Assembly: GCA_017303505.1 (NCBI GenBank)
Contig: JAFLCP010000043.1
Coordinates: forward strand, 1-52,591
DNA: 52,591 bases
Origin: Planctomycetota bacterium
GTDB taxonomy: Bacteria; Planctomycetota; Planctomycetia; Pirellulales; Pirellulaceae
Direction of reading: 5' to 3'
Position numbers and translations under genes: made by a program. Under the pieces are notes generated by a model. That model made no database searches. It was not told where the DNA came from and was given only the letters and a program-made list of their open reading frames with translations. Below are positions 43,503 through 52,591 of the stretch, piece after piece; the stretch's first letter is position 1; each line of letters starts with the position of its first letter.

Positions 43503-46500
43503 CTATTGCATCTCGATAACGGATGATTTCAGGATCTTAACGGCGGCATCTTTGGCTTCAGGTGGAAAGTTCGGATCGCTTTTGATAGCCGAGATGCCAG
43601 CCTGCAATTGGGTTTCAGGGGAAGGAAGGTGTTTTCCGATGAGAAACCTCGCCTGTATTTCATTTTGCCGCTGCGGATTTTGTTCGGAGTTCTCGCCATC
43701 AAGCAATACTTTATTTCCATCGTAGCCGAAAGCGACCAAGGTTGAGTCGTCCTGGGAACGATGCAATTTCGCCAGAGGGAATTCGAAAGAGAACGAAACA
43801 ATTTCGTTTCCAGACTCAGGATCCCATACCCGTAGCGTGTTATCAAATCCCGCACTAAAAACTCGGTTGCCATTGGAATTAATGGTAACTCCTGTCACGC
43901 ATTCTGAATGGCCGCGCATCTCCTTTTTGGTTAGGTGAAATGTATCCCAGAGATAACACGTTCGGGCAAGTTCGTTAAAAAGAAGGCCCGGTGCAGCCAC
44001 AAGCAAGTTTTTCTTGGAATGGTGGGAGTAGTCGCTGTAAACGTTGCCCGTGCGGAAGCCAAGTTCCAATTCTTTGCGTGGTTCGAGTAGAGGGAAATCA
44101 TAAAAAAGCACTTTGCTTCCAGTCATCACAAGAAGTGTTTTTGGATTGTCGGTCCAAGCGAGTTTTGCAACAACGCGTTCCTTTTCTTCGGTAAAACGGA
44201 TGCGACGTATTTCTTTGCCATCGTCAGTGTTGTTGGCGATTAAAGTTCCATCTTTTTCTGTTCGCAATAATTGCTTCCCATCCAACGAGAAAAGGAGAGA
44301 ATCGACGTTCCCTTTCCCATATTCAATAGCAGCCAAATTTTTACTTTGGGAAACATCGACAAGAAAAATGAATTGCTGCATCGAATAAGCGATTTTCTTG
44401 TTATCAGGCGAGATTGCCACAGAGGAGAATGGCATGGGTGGAATGATTTCCTTTTTTCGTCCCGATTTTAAGTCCGTGATTACAATCGATTTGTTAGAGG
44501 ACTTTATGATGTACCTGTTATCGGGCGAGGCGAGAGCCATGCCCGTTGGTTCAGCGGTTTTGGCTGCGATTTGATCTGGAGTTGTGTCCCAGATTCGCAC
44601 AACGCCGTCAGCACCACCACTAATTAAGAGTCTTGAATCTTCTGTGTACTTCAGGTGACGAACGGTCAATGTGTGACCACGTTTGGTGGAAAGAAGGTTA
44701 CCGTCGGGCAGGCTCCATATTTTGATCGCGCGGTCACGGCCGGACGTGGCGACTTGGGTCCCATCAGGCGATACGGCCAACGCAAAGATCACGTTGTCGT
44801 GAGCCCGCCATTCCGTCTCGATCTTTCCTGTTTTGATATTGAGTAAACCCACAGTGCCATTGGAGCCGCCCAGTATGAGGTACTTTCCATCTGAGGAATA
44901 GCAAGAATGTGCTCCTGAATATTCCGAGGAGAGATCGGCACGCCGAATTTCTGAGCCATCAATAGTGCTAAAAAACTTTGTTCCCAATTGGAATAAGCAA
45001 ACGGCCAACTCGGGATCCGTCGGAGAGAAAGCGAGCGAACTCACCATATCTGATTTTTGGGGTGGTGTTTGGCAAAGTAGTTTTCCGCTGGTCGTTTCCC
45101 AGATACACGTGCTTGAATCTGAGGTCACAGTGGCTAAAGCTTTACCCGTGGGGTGAAATTGCACAAGTTGACTGAGTGGGCCTCCGTAACGTTTCTGGGG
45201 AGTGGCTGGTTTGAGTGTGCGAATCAGTTTTCCGGACTTGCTATCCAAGATGGAAACAGTGCTATCCCAGTGGAGTACTGCGTAAATTGTTCCATCGGGA
45301 CTTAGGTTTGCTGAGAGAACTTCCGGGAGCTTTTGAAGTATCGATTGGGCATTGTTTATTTGTAAATCGAATAGCAATACCGTTCCATCTTGCATTGCCG
45401 TGAATAAATGCCCCGTTTTGATATCGAGGCAGTTTCCAAAATTGTATTCGTTTCTTGTGTCGATCTTGAATACTTCTTTATGGCACAGATTCCAAAGGTA
45501 ATGCCATTCGAATTCGCGTTGATCCTTTTCGCCAGGGGCTGGTCGAAGAGCGTCAAGGCTTTTGAGCATACCGCCAATGTCACTCGTTTCCCATTTCGCA
45601 GCCGCTAAACGAATATTCGAAAGGTAGATGTTCTTTTGAACGTCCTCTAGTCGTCGTTCAGCGAGTACTTTGGCATGGTTTTCCGCCACTCTAGCCTTTT
45701 TTTCTTCGTCGCGAGCTGAATTCGCCTTATCGCGTTGAGCTTCTGCATCTTTCTTCGCGGCAAGTTCGGAGGTACGCATCACGTTTAAGGCAAATGCGGA
45801 AAAAATCGAGACAGAGGCAATAATGGCCGAAGCGAAAATAGTCGCCACCGCAACGGTGCGGTTTTTGCGCAGCCAACGCTGTATCTTGTCGGTGATTCCA
45901 TCTTGCTTGGCGACAATAGGAAGATCGTCCAACCAAGCTTCCACGTCATTTCGCAAGGCGTTGACAGAGGCGTATCGGTTTGCGGGACGGGTTGCTAACG
46001 CCTTCATGCAAATGGCACTTAGTGACTTGGGGACAGATTTATTACGTGCATGAGGCGGCTGAATCTTACCACCCGTCACTTTAGCAATGATTTCGTTAAG
46101 GTCTTTTCCTTGAACGGTTCGGTAGCTTGTCAGCAGTTCGTAAAGGATCGCTCCCAATGCATAAACGTCTGAGGCTGGACCAATTTCATCCAGCTTCCCC
46201 AACAACTGCTCCGGTGGGGCATACGATGGTGTACCAACAAATGCTCCATAGGTTGTATGCGAGTTGTCCGCCGTTACATTCGATCCAACAGGTAGCTCTT
46301 CTTTGGCGAGGTTGGTCTTTTGAGTGGTTGGCTCCTTCTTGTCAATTACTTTGGCAAGTCCCCAATCGACCACTAACGTTTCGCCATGTTTTCCCAGCAT
46401 GATATTGCCCGGCTTGAGATCGCGGTGAAGAACCCCTCGATCATGCGCGTATTCAATTGCGTTACAAACATCAATGAAACGACGAATAAGAGCACGCAAT

Positions 46501-47240
46501 TCGGGACCATCCAGTTTGGCTCGCTTTTGGCGAACTAGTTGGTGAAACTCTTGTATCTGCTTGCTGAGATCCTGGCCGCGAATGAATCGCATGGCATAAT
46601 ACGGCGAACCGGAGTTGTCAGTTCCTAAGGCATAAACGGGTACGATGCCCGGATGCTCTAGATTGCCGGTTACTTTAGCCTCAACAACAAACTTCTCTCG
46701 ATACAAGTGGTCGCTCATGCGATCCCGGCGTATCTGCTTAACGACGACTTCGCGTCTCAACGCAGTATCTTCAGCAACATATACGACGCCCAAGCCTCCG
46801 CGAGCATGCTCACGCACTAGCCGAAAACGATTGGCACCCTCTTTGGATAAATTGGTGGAATTCATCGCGGAGTTGGGAGTGGAAGCATGGTCGGCCGTTT
46901 GGGCAACCCATGCTCCGGTAACAGTTACCTGCGATTCATCAGCGACTCGCCGTAATTCGTCAAGAATTGAACCGAATGCTGACTGAGTTGCCAGCGACTG
47001 CGTGGGATCCTGTCCCTGACGCTCTAGGTGACGCTCGACTAATTGTTTCAACGCAGCTATGTCAGGCTTGTCGAGCAGTTTTCGAGTGTAGAGCTGCTGC
47101 AATAAGCGTTGATCTTTGTTTTGGAAGCAGTATCGTGCTGCTTCCAAAAAATCATTGCGTTGAATCAAATCGTTTTGAACCGCAAGCAGAGCAATCAATA
47201 ATTCTTTCGGTTCAAATTCAATGGATGTTTGGCTTGTCAT
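43503..47240 (-). CDS. Receptor-like Ser/Thr protein kinase with WD40 repeats
   Basis: 1245 residues. N-terminal ~130 residues are helical and unassigned. The kinase domain spans about 139-435: glycine loop ARGGLGVVYVAED, K168 (VVVKQI), catalytic loop HRDLKPGN (272-279) and VDWG (291-294) where most kinases have DFG, as is common in planctomycete kinases. A membrane segment lies at about 461-487, then a coiled coil (490-545). The C-terminal ~650 residues hold WD40 repeats such as SPDGTQVATSGRDRAIKIWS and SGGADGVVRIWD, probably outside the membrane, where they could sense a ligand. No sigma factor adjoins it; the next gene upstream is another kinase. Confidence 0.93.
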   Translation of the reverse strand: MTSQTSIEFEPKELLIALLAVQNDLIQRNDFLEAARYCFQNKDQRLLQQLYTRKLLDKPDIAALKQLVERHLERQGQDPTQSLATQSAFGSILDELRRVADESQVTVTGAWVAQTADHASTPNSAMNSTNLSKEGANRFRLVREHARGGLGVVYVAEDTALRREVVVKQIRRDRMSDHLYREKFVVEAKVTGNLEHPGIVPVYALGTDNSGSPYYAMRFIRGQDLSKQIQEFHQLVRQKRAKLDGPELRALIRRFIDVCNAIEYAHDRGVLHRDLKPGNIMLGKHGETLVVDWGLAKVIDKKEPTTQKTNLAKEELPVGSNVTADNSHTTYGAFVGTPSYAPPEQLLGKLDEIGPASDVYALGAILYELLTSYRTVQGKDLNEIIAKVTGGKIQPPHARNKSVPKSLSAICMKALATRPANRYASVNALRNDVEAWLDDLPIVAKQDGITDKIQRWLRKNRTVAVATIFASAIIASVSIFSAFALNVMRTSELAAKKDAEAQRDKANSARDEEKKARVAENHAKVLAERRLEDVQKNIYLSNIRLAAAKWETSDIGGMLKSLDALRPAPGEKDQREFEWHYLWNLCHKEVFKIDTRNEYNFGNCLDIKTGHLFTAMQDGTVLLFDLQINNAQSILQKLPEVLSANLSPDGTIYAVLHWDSTVSILDSKSGKLIRTLKPATPQKRYGGPLSQLVQFHPTGKALATVTSDSSTCIWETTSGKLLCQTPPQKSDMVSSLAFSPTDPELAVCLFQLGTKFFSTIDGSEIRRADLSSEYSGAHSCYSSDGKYLILGGSNGTVGLLNIKTGKIETEWRAHDNVIFALAVSPDGTQVATSGRDRAIKIWSLPDGNLLSTKRGHTLTVRHLKYTEDSRLLISGGADGVVRIWDTTPDQIAAKTAEPTGMALASPDNRYIIKSSNKSIVITDLKSGRKKEIIPPMPFSSVAISPDNKKIAYSMQQFIFLVDVSQSKNLAAIEYGKGNVDSLLFSLDGKQLLRTEKDGTLIANNTDDGKEIRRIRFTEEKERVVAKLAWTDNPKTLLVMTGSKVLFYDFPLLEPRKELELGFRTGNVYSDYSHHSKKNLLVAAPGLLFNELARTCYLWDTFHLTKKEMRGHSECVTGVTINSNGNRVFSAGFDNTLRVWDPESGNEIVSFSFEFPLAKLHRSQDDSTLVAFGYDGNKVLLDGENSEQNPQRQNEIQARFLIGKHLPSPETQLQAGISAIKSDPNFPPEAKDAAVKILKSSVIEMQ

Positions 47241-47454
47241 AACGTAACGGATGCGGTTCTTATCGAGGCGCTAGTTAAGCTATCTCGCGCTCACGGGTGA
47301 TTGCAGACGAAATGATCAGAGGATTGTCGAAAAGAATAATGTGAGGAAAGCCTCATTCGCAAGAAGAAATATGCCAGATCGTGAAAGCAGATGAAATTCG
47401 CTTTTTTGATGCCGATCGAATGTCCGGGGAAAATCCAAACCAAGGGTGAGTTAA

Positions 47455-47494
47455 AGCAAAATCGCCCGTGGGAAGGGCATTTCCCGCAGGCGAT
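47455..47494 (-). terminator. Intrinsic terminator of the zinc-ribbon kinase gene
   Basis: On the - strand, ATCGCC...GGCGAT closes a 14-bp stem with one mismatch and one wobble (plus-strand 47461-47494), with inner GGGAA/TTCCC and a 6-base loop, followed by TTTTGCTTT. It lies 24 bp after the kinase stop at 47518. The remaining spacer to 47241 shows no gene. Confidence 0.8.
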
Positions 47495-47517
47495 GCGCAG
47501 CGAAGGTAAGTTTGGGC

Positions 47518-49971
47518 TTAGTTCAGCACCTCGAACTCGATTGGCAGCGAGGGGCCACGCAAGGCGGATTCGACACTGTTGGCCGAATTGTCGGTGGATT
47601 GGATCCACTCGAAGCGAGTTGATTTGTCTTTTAGTGCCGAGCCATCGCTTAAGGCTTCAACCCAGCCGTTGATCTTTAGTCCGATGACAAGTTTATCGTC
47701 TGCCGAATCGATCAATTCCTTGAGTTTTGACAAGCCATCTCGACTCCAAGTGATTTCCAAGGCGGATCGTTTTCGATCCGATTCAATTTTAGCGAGCCAA
47801 TCCTGCGGGATGGCAATCTCTTTGGCGATCAATATCTCCTCGGAAACTCCCGATTTACGAGTCACTAGTCCTTCGACTTCGCTCCCGGAGAGACAGGGAA
47901 CGTATAGGTCCTGCGAGGCCGTTTCCCCTTCACTCGCAGCTTTGCCACAAATCACCAAACTTGGAGCTTCACCAATCCGCAAAGCATCCAGAATAGCAGC
48001 GCGTTGATATCTCCAGCACGGAATGGTGATTCGACCGTTGTGAACTGAAGCGCTCACCGCACGAAAGGACTCCAATCGACTGTTCGTATAGGTGGTTACA
48101 GCAGCTTCATCGTTTTGGCCCACATAACGCAATTGAAGCATCGATGGGTAAAAGCCCAGTAGCCACACAAACAGAACGCCTACTACGCCAAGGCTTACCA
48201 CGCTTTCCAAGAGAGAGACTAGTGTCGCGTATTTGGACTCGACGTTAAAGATCATGGTGGTTAAGCCCCAGCTGGGGCTACCGGGCTTGGGCATGGCCGC
48301 CTGCATTTTGGGCGTGGTTCTCAATTGTTCTGTGGCCCACCAACCAAAAGGCATCGAGAATAGAGCGATCGGCGAGATAGGCAGCAGACAGGCAATAGCC
48401 CCAATCTGACCCATCTTAATGGAACCCGTCGACGCATAATAAATGCCGCAGTAAAGTTGAGCGAAGAATAACGGAGATAACAAAACAGCCGCTGCTGCCG
48501 TTAAGTCATTCTCTAAACCAGCAGGAACTCCGATCTTTTCCAACGCAGCTTGTACGATGATAAACGTTGCGAGATTTAACGCGCCACACGCAATGATACC
48601 GGACGCTAATGGAATATTAACGTTACCGGCGGAAACATGGGAATTCGCTGATGGTGTCGCTAAGCCTGGACGATAAAAGGCAATTCGTTCCATCGCTTTA
48701 TGAGCTAAGTCTTGATTGCGATGTTTTACCTTTACAATGATCGAGCCAGATTCCGTGCGCGGGAATTTCTCGAACAAACTAAATGAATCCCCGGTAAGGC
48801 TCAACGTCCCATTAATAATGCCAGGGCGGAAATCGACACGAACCAGTCGATCCCAGGGGAGTTCCATGATCTCTAATTTCGATTTCCAGCCGCCGAAGAA
48901 CGCATCCTGACTGCGAAACTCCATGCGCAAGCCGGTTGGTGTAACTTGTACTGTGCCGTGAACAACCGATAGACCGTTCATCCCCTCGGATTCAAACGGT
49001 ACGCTTACCGATTGTGTTTGGTGACGAGGTGCCTGCTCAAGTGGCTGCAGAGTTTCGGGCAAGCTCTGGCTGATGTTCGCCATGGCTTGCGTCAATTCTT
49101 CCACGGTTTGAAAACGCGATGTTGGCTTTCGATGTAGGGCTCTCATGACGATTTGATCAAGTTCGCGCGGCACACTCGGATTGATTTGGCTCGCAGGCTC
49201 AAAATTCCCAACCGGTACTTGGTTGGTTAACAACTCGTACAAGATGACACCGAGAGCGTAGATGTCGATACGATGATCAACTTCGTTAGGAGATTCCAAT
49301 TGCTCCGGCGCAAGATAATGGACTGTACCAAGAACTTGTCGCGTAGCCGTGATGCGCCGATCGTTACGAGAGTTGTTGATCTTGGCAATTCCGAAATCAG
49401 CAAGCTTAATGCGACCATCGTCGCTGAGCAAAATGTTCTCCGGTTTGATGTCGCGGTGCACAATGCCTTTTGAGTGTGCGTATTGCAAGGCTTCCGCAGT
49501 AGCTCGCACGATCTCTAGGGCATAAGGTACATCGATTGGCATGCTTTGCATCGCTTCGCGCAGATTCAAGCCATGGATGTACTCCATCATGAAATAAGCC
49601 AGTCCATCTTCCGTATGACCAAAGTCGTAAACGGCAACGATGTTGGGGTGTGTTAACTTGGCGAGGGCTTTGGCTTCGCGCTCGAAGCGATCGAGAAAGT
49701 TTGTATCGTTTGAAATCGAGCGATCGATCACTTTGAGGGCGACATCACGATCGAGCGAAGTTTGGCGCGCCTGATAAATGGCTCCCATGCCCCCACGCCC
49801 CACTAAGCGTTGAATTTGCAATTGGGGAAAGTGAGCATTCAGTTTCGATATCTCACCTCGATCCTCATCGGGAACATGTGAGTTTTTGAAGCTCAGCGCC
49901 AACTTGAGTAAGCAGGATGGGCAAGTGCCATCGGGGCGGAGGGGAGATTGGCATTCTGTGCAAGCGTTCAT
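47518..49971 (-). CDS. Ser/Thr protein kinase with zinc ribbon and membrane segments
   Basis: 817 residues. A zinc ribbon leads (C4, C7, C17, C20). The kinase domain spans about 52-315: GRGGMGAIYQ, K80, HRDIKPEN (172-179), ADFG (191-194) and APEQL. Residues about 335-430 form a linker domain (FFGGWKSKLEIMELPW). Several hydrophobic segments follow (about 455-485, 495-560 and 605-630), then a soluble C-terminal region to 817. ATG at 49971 with GGAG 9 bases upstream. It is 235 bp downstream of an ECF sigma factor gene on the same strand, a common pairing in this phylum. Confidence 0.93.
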   Translation of the reverse strand: MNACTECQSPLRPDGTCPSCLLKLALSFKNSHVPDEDRGEISKLNAHFPQLQIQRLVGRGGMGAIYQARQTSLDRDVALKVIDRSISNDTNFLDRFEREAKALAKLTHPNIVAVYDFGHTEDGLAYFMMEYIHGLNLREAMQSMPIDVPYALEIVRATAEALQYAHSKGIVHRDIKPENILLSDDGRIKLADFGIAKINNSRNDRRITATRQVLGTVHYLAPEQLESPNEVDHRIDIYALGVILYELLTNQVPVGNFEPASQINPSVPRELDQIVMRALHRKPTSRFQTVEELTQAMANISQSLPETLQPLEQAPRHQTQSVSVPFESEGMNGLSVVHGTVQVTPTGLRMEFRSQDAFFGGWKSKLEIMELPWDRLVRVDFRPGIINGTLSLTGDSFSLFEKFPRTESGSIIVKVKHRNQDLAHKAMERIAFYRPGLATPSANSHVSAGNVNIPLASGIIACGALNLATFIIVQAALEKIGVPAGLENDLTAAAAVLLSPLFFAQLYCGIYYASTGSIKMGQIGAIACLLPISPIALFSMPFGWWATEQLRTTPKMQAAMPKPGSPSWGLTTMIFNVESKYATLVSLLESVVSLGVVGVLFVWLLGFYPSMLQLRYVGQNDEAAVTTYTNSRLESFRAVSASVHNGRITIPCWRYQRAAILDALRIGEAPSLVICGKAASEGETASQDLYVPCLSGSEVEGLVTRKSGVSEEILIAKEIAIPQDWLAKIESDRKRSALEITWSRDGLSKLKELIDSADDKLVIGLKINGWVEALSDGSALKDKSTRFEWIQSTDNSANSVESALRGPSLPIEFEVLN

Positions 49972-50151
49972 TAAGAGGGGCTCCGTTCGAAATCAGTGGG
50001 TACTGATATTACATTCGAGAAGGGCCATTGCGGGTTACAGGTTACAGAAAAATATTTTCAGTACGTGCCAAGAGGCCAAGGGTTGGACGAAGATTCAGCC
50101 AGTCCCAAAAAAACGTTCCGCCGAATTTCTTGAAATAATGGAGCAAAACAG

Positions 50152-50165
50152 CCCCTTATAAGGGG
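50152..50165. repeat. 14-bp palindrome between sigma factor and kinase genes
   Basis: CCCCTTATAAGGGG is self-complementary. On the - strand it is 41 bp after the sigma-factor stop and followed by a short T-rich stretch (TGTTTTG), so a weak terminator or an operator are both possible. A hairpin ATCAGT/ACTGAT (49992-50007) lies nearer the kinase start. Confidence 0.4.
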
Positions 50166-50206
50166 AAACCGGACGCCATTAGCCAAAATCGCCTCCGTTT
50201 AGACGA

Positions 50207-50926
50207 CTATTTCATTTGCTCAAGATATCGCTTGAGTTCTTCCAGCTCGATATCAAGTTCGTCCGGATCTTCCACCGTTTCTTGCACCAATTGACGGAGG
50301 GTTGATGCAAATCGGTGGCGCAAACGATGCAAGGCAACTTTGGCCGCCCCGATGTTCATACCAAGTTTTTGAGATAGCTGCAGGTAGGTATCTGATTTGA
50401 CTGGAGCGGTCAAATAGGGAAGCAAGGTATCGTACGTCGTATCGCGGTGGCTCTTTACATATTCCGAATGGACTTTTTCCAGAGCCTTTCGCACTAGAGT
50501 CCTGGCCCACTCTTCATAATATGCACGATCGGCATCGTGATTCGGCTTGGAGTAAGTTGAGTAGGTTAACCAGGCCTTTTCACCATCGCCATAAAAAATC
50601 GAAGTAACGGCTATATCGCCGCCACGTTTCGCAGCATTCTCAGACCTCGATCGATCGATCAAGAATCGTTTCCAGATCGTCAGTAAATAGTTTCTGAATC
50701 GGCCTTTTGCCGGATCAGCGTTGGATAAAACTTTTCCATCGATCAGTTCCGACAGAAACGTTTGGGTTGCATCTTCAGCGTCGGCAGCGGACAAGCCTTG
50801 CCGCCGTGCGAAAAAATACAAAGGTTGCCAATACTTCTCAATCAACTCGGTCATGGCGGGACGGTGAGAACGTTGATCTTCTTCCGCCGCCCGAAAAACC
50901 ATTGTCCAATGAGTGCTAGTGAGCAT
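50207..50926 (-). CDS. ECF-family RNA polymerase sigma factor
   Basis: 239 residues from ATG 50926 (MLTSTHWTMVF); the frame is open further upstream to 51025, but the sequence before this point looks unlike the family. Region 2 has YWQPLYFFARRQGLSAADAEDATQTFL and FRNYLLTIWKRFLIDRSRSENAAKRGG, with region 4 near YLQLSQKLGMNIGAAKVALHRLRHRF. The TSTHWTMV start and the long inter-domain linker fit the planctomycete ECF type. The C-terminus is acidic. Likely partner is the kinase at 47518. Confidence 0.9.
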   Translation of the reverse strand: MLTSTHWTMVFRAAEEDQRSHRPAMTELIEKYWQPLYFFARRQGLSAADAEDATQTFLSELIDGKVLSNADPAKGRFRNYLLTIWKRFLIDRSRSENAAKRGGDIAVTSIFYGDGEKAWLTYSTYSKPNHDADRAYYEEWARTLVRKALEKVHSEYVKSHRDTTYDTLLPYLTAPVKSDTYLQLSQKLGMNIGAAKVALHRLRHRFASTLRQLVQETVEDPDELDIELEELKRYLEQMK

Positions 50927-51084
50927 GTGGCAAATCAAGATTACTTTGTGATTGGTAAAACGGCCAGCGAAGCATAAATCCAGTATGGAACTTAAGCGAG
51001 TGCGGAACGCTAATGACTGGACCACAATTAGCGTAAGGTTCCCCCCGTAAAATAGCTAGGCCTTCGAACCGAGGGAAATATTGT

Positions 51085-51114
51085 TTGACGATGCCAAAGG
51101 TGGGCCTATACAAT
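51085..51114 (+). promoter_or_regulatory. Sigma70-like promoter of the VWA gene
   Basis: TTGACG (51085-51090) and TACAAT (51109-51114) each match five of six consensus bases, with an 18-bp spacer; TATACA (51107-51112) at 16 bp is an alternative. The start of transcription would be about 65 bases before the ATG at 51187. Confidence 0.45.
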
Positions 51115-51186
51115 AGCTACCCAGATGGGGTGCTCTCGGTTGCGTCTTTGTGTGTTCGGTAGGGCTCTTTTTCGGAAGTTCTCTTT

Positions 51187-52591
51187 ATGTCCTCTGCCGG
51201 TTCATCGAACAACCCGTTGCCTGACGATTACACACCGTCTTCACCACTTCCGACTTACGGCTCCAAGCAGACCGCAGTCTACGCAAATCTCATTTCTCTG
51301 ATTTTGCATTTGGGATTCTTGTTGATACTTGCTGCTTTGGTATTACCAGGTTCACCCATCGGCAGTTCATCTTTGTCGTTGACGGCAACAGTGAACTCGG
51401 ACTCGATGAAGCTTGATGACCAGCCATTCGAATTGGCGGCTGCGTCGATTGATATGGAACGCTTCGAAGAGCAGCTCGCTTCGGCCGAGCTGCCCTCTGA
51501 AGAAATGGAGTTGCTCGAACCAACGCTCGATATGTCCACGCCAGAATTAACGCTGGAACCGATGGTGGATTCCGAAGCCGTTGAACCGACCGATGTCGAA
51601 AAGCTAGAAAATGTCTCGCTGGCCAGTAGTTCAAAGTCGGCTCGCGCAAGTAGTTTGAAGAAGCTCCTCGCTACGGCATCTCGCAGCGGCAAAAATGTGG
51701 CGGAACCGTTGATGACAGCGCCTGCGGAAGGTGTGCTTCATGCGAACACGGTTGAAAGTGCTACAGCTGATTTGCTGGGTGGACTAAAGCAAGGGATTGC
51801 AAACGATGGCTTTACCAAAATCATTTGGTTGATGGATGCTTCTTTAAGTTTGAAGGAAGAACGTGGGCTCTTAGCTCCACAGGTCGAAGAGTTCTACGGT
51901 CAACTCTTGCAGGAGCAGCAGGGCTTGATGGAACAAGATATTTCGATGCGAGTTAACTCGATCGTCTTTGCTTTTGGCGCAACACTACAACCGGTGCGAA
52001 TGGACCGAGGCGCTGTGACACCCGAAGCAATGTCACGAGCGATCGAGTATTTGCCCATTGATGAGAGCGGTGTCGAAAATGTCATGACGTCGTTGATAAC
52101 GGCGGTCAGCAATGTCGCTTCTGGAAAGAAGGATGAGAGAATTGAAGTCGTTATTTGGACCGATGAATCCGGCGATGATCTTCATCGGCTCGAAGATGCG
52201 ATTGCAATTTGCAGGACGCTAAAAGCCCGCGTCCATGTGGTCGGTCCGCTGTCTGTGTTGGGCATGCGTGATGGGACTCAACAGTTTACACTTCCAAAAC
52301 CGTGGGAGTATCGGGTGGAGTTACCTGTGATGCGCGGGCCCGATTCTGCATTCCCAGAACGCGCTCAACTGCCGATGTGGTTTGATAGTAACGCGGATCG
52401 GTGGTCGGATGGGCCTGTGGTATTGGCTGCTGAGTCTGGAAATCTTGGCGGTCCCCATCGAAGAAAACTTCTAGCGCCGACTGGGCCTTATGCGCTAACA
52501 CGTTTGGCATTAGCAACCGGTGGAAAGTTCATCGCCTTGCAACGCGAAGGTGATCGAGCATCAATGCAAGGTGACAATTACAAAGACTACC
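51187..52591 (+). CDS. VWA-domain membrane protein (3' end outside window)
   Basis: The frame is open from ATG 51187 to the last base, 468 codons without a stop. Residues about 36-60 are a membrane segment (LISLILHLGFLLILAALVLP), followed by an acidic linker with repeated Glu/Met/Leu (LPSEEMELLEPTLDM). From about 210 a von Willebrand A-type fold is likely: IIWLMDASLSLKEER gives the metal-site motif DxSxS at D217, S219 and S221, and VVIWTDESGDD is a later strand. This resembles planctomycete VWA proteins of unknown function. The downstream part is not visible. Confidence 0.8.
   Translation, partial: MSSAGSSNNPLPDDYTPSSPLPTYGSKQTAVYANLISLILHLGFLLILAALVLPGSPIGSSSLSLTATVNSDSMKLDDQPFELAAASIDMERFEEQLASAELPSEEMELLEPTLDMSTPELTLEPMVDSEAVEPTDVEKLENVSLASSSKSARASSLKKLLATASRSGKNVAEPLMTAPAEGVLHANTVESATADLLGGLKQGIANDGFTKIIWLMDASLSLKEERGLLAPQVEEFYGQLLQEQQGLMEQDISMRVNSIVFAFGATLQPVRMDRGAVTPEAMSRAIEYLPIDESGVENVMTSLITAVSNVASGKKDERIEVVIWTDESGDDLHRLEDAIAICRTLKARVHVVGPLSVLGMRDGTQQFTLPKPWEYRVELPVMRGPDSAFPERAQLPMWFDSNADRWSDGPVVLAAESGNLGGPHRRKLLAPTGPYALTRLALATGGKFIALQREGDRASMQGDNYKDY

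Noticed and set aside
1..52591. Mobile element, prophage or CRISPR array
   Set aside because: No transposase, integrase, phage structural gene or regularly spaced repeat was seen.

Overview
The window is from a bacterial chromosome, most likely a planctomycete (Planctomycetota, Pirellulales-like). The evidence is the company of families typical of that phylum: a DUF1549/DUF1553 + DUF1501 + pre-peptidase-like operon, very long PQQ-type beta-propeller proteins, an FGly-type sulfatase, eukaryote-like Ser/Thr kinases (one fused to WD40 repeats) next to an ECF sigma factor, an adenosylcobalamin-dependent ribonucleotide reductase, and an L17 protein with lineage-type insertions. I see no insertion sequence, prophage, CRISPR array, tRNA or rRNA. 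Phylum-level placement is an inference from gene content.

Region 1 (1-7272, all +) is the end of the spc ribosomal-protein operon joined to the alpha operon: rplF (partial), rplR, rpsE, rplO, secY, adk, rpsM, rpsK, rpoA, rplQ, closed by a strong intrinsic terminator. rpmD, map, infA, rpmJ and rpsD, which often sit in this string, are absent. Most of the spacers of about 80 bp or more hold a recognisable stem-loop. Region 2 (7273-10858) is the class II ribonucleotide reductase gene nrdJ, with a sigma70-like promoter, two NrdR-box-like sites exactly 32 bp apart, a structured leader and its own terminator.

Region 3 (10879-15912, all -) holds a molybdate/tungstate-type ABC transporter whose substrate-binding gene encodes two ModA-like domains in one protein. 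Its three genes are joined by ATGA overlaps and followed by a secreted sulfatase with a C-terminal domain resembling the VHL beta domain. Region 4 (16154-25024, all +) has two paralogous secreted PQQ-propeller proteins of about 1300 residues. Each is split by an inserted methyltransferase-like domain and ends in a malectin-like domain; between them lies a gene for a Cys-containing membrane-anchored protein.

Region 5 (25056-31454, mainly -) concerns sulfur-carrier chemistry and thiamine: a divergent E1-like protein, a MoaD-like ubiquitin-fold carrier and an E1-rhodanese fusion in one run; a small membrane protein on the + strand; then a run read leftward from a sugar isomerase/epimerase through thiS, thiG and a methyltransferase to a DUF4261 protein. 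Region 6 (31455-33970) has a perfect 24-bp palindrome, a UDP-xylose synthase-type decarboxylase and an aldo/keto reductase.

Region 7 (34165-40348, +) is the DUF1549/DUF1501/pre-peptidase-like operon. Region 8 (40661-43452) has a metallophosphoesterase, a membrane-anchored Mrr-type nuclease and a secreted hypothetical protein. Region 9 (43503-52591) has two receptor-like kinases, an ECF sigma factor, and the start of a VWA-domain membrane protein that runs off the window end.
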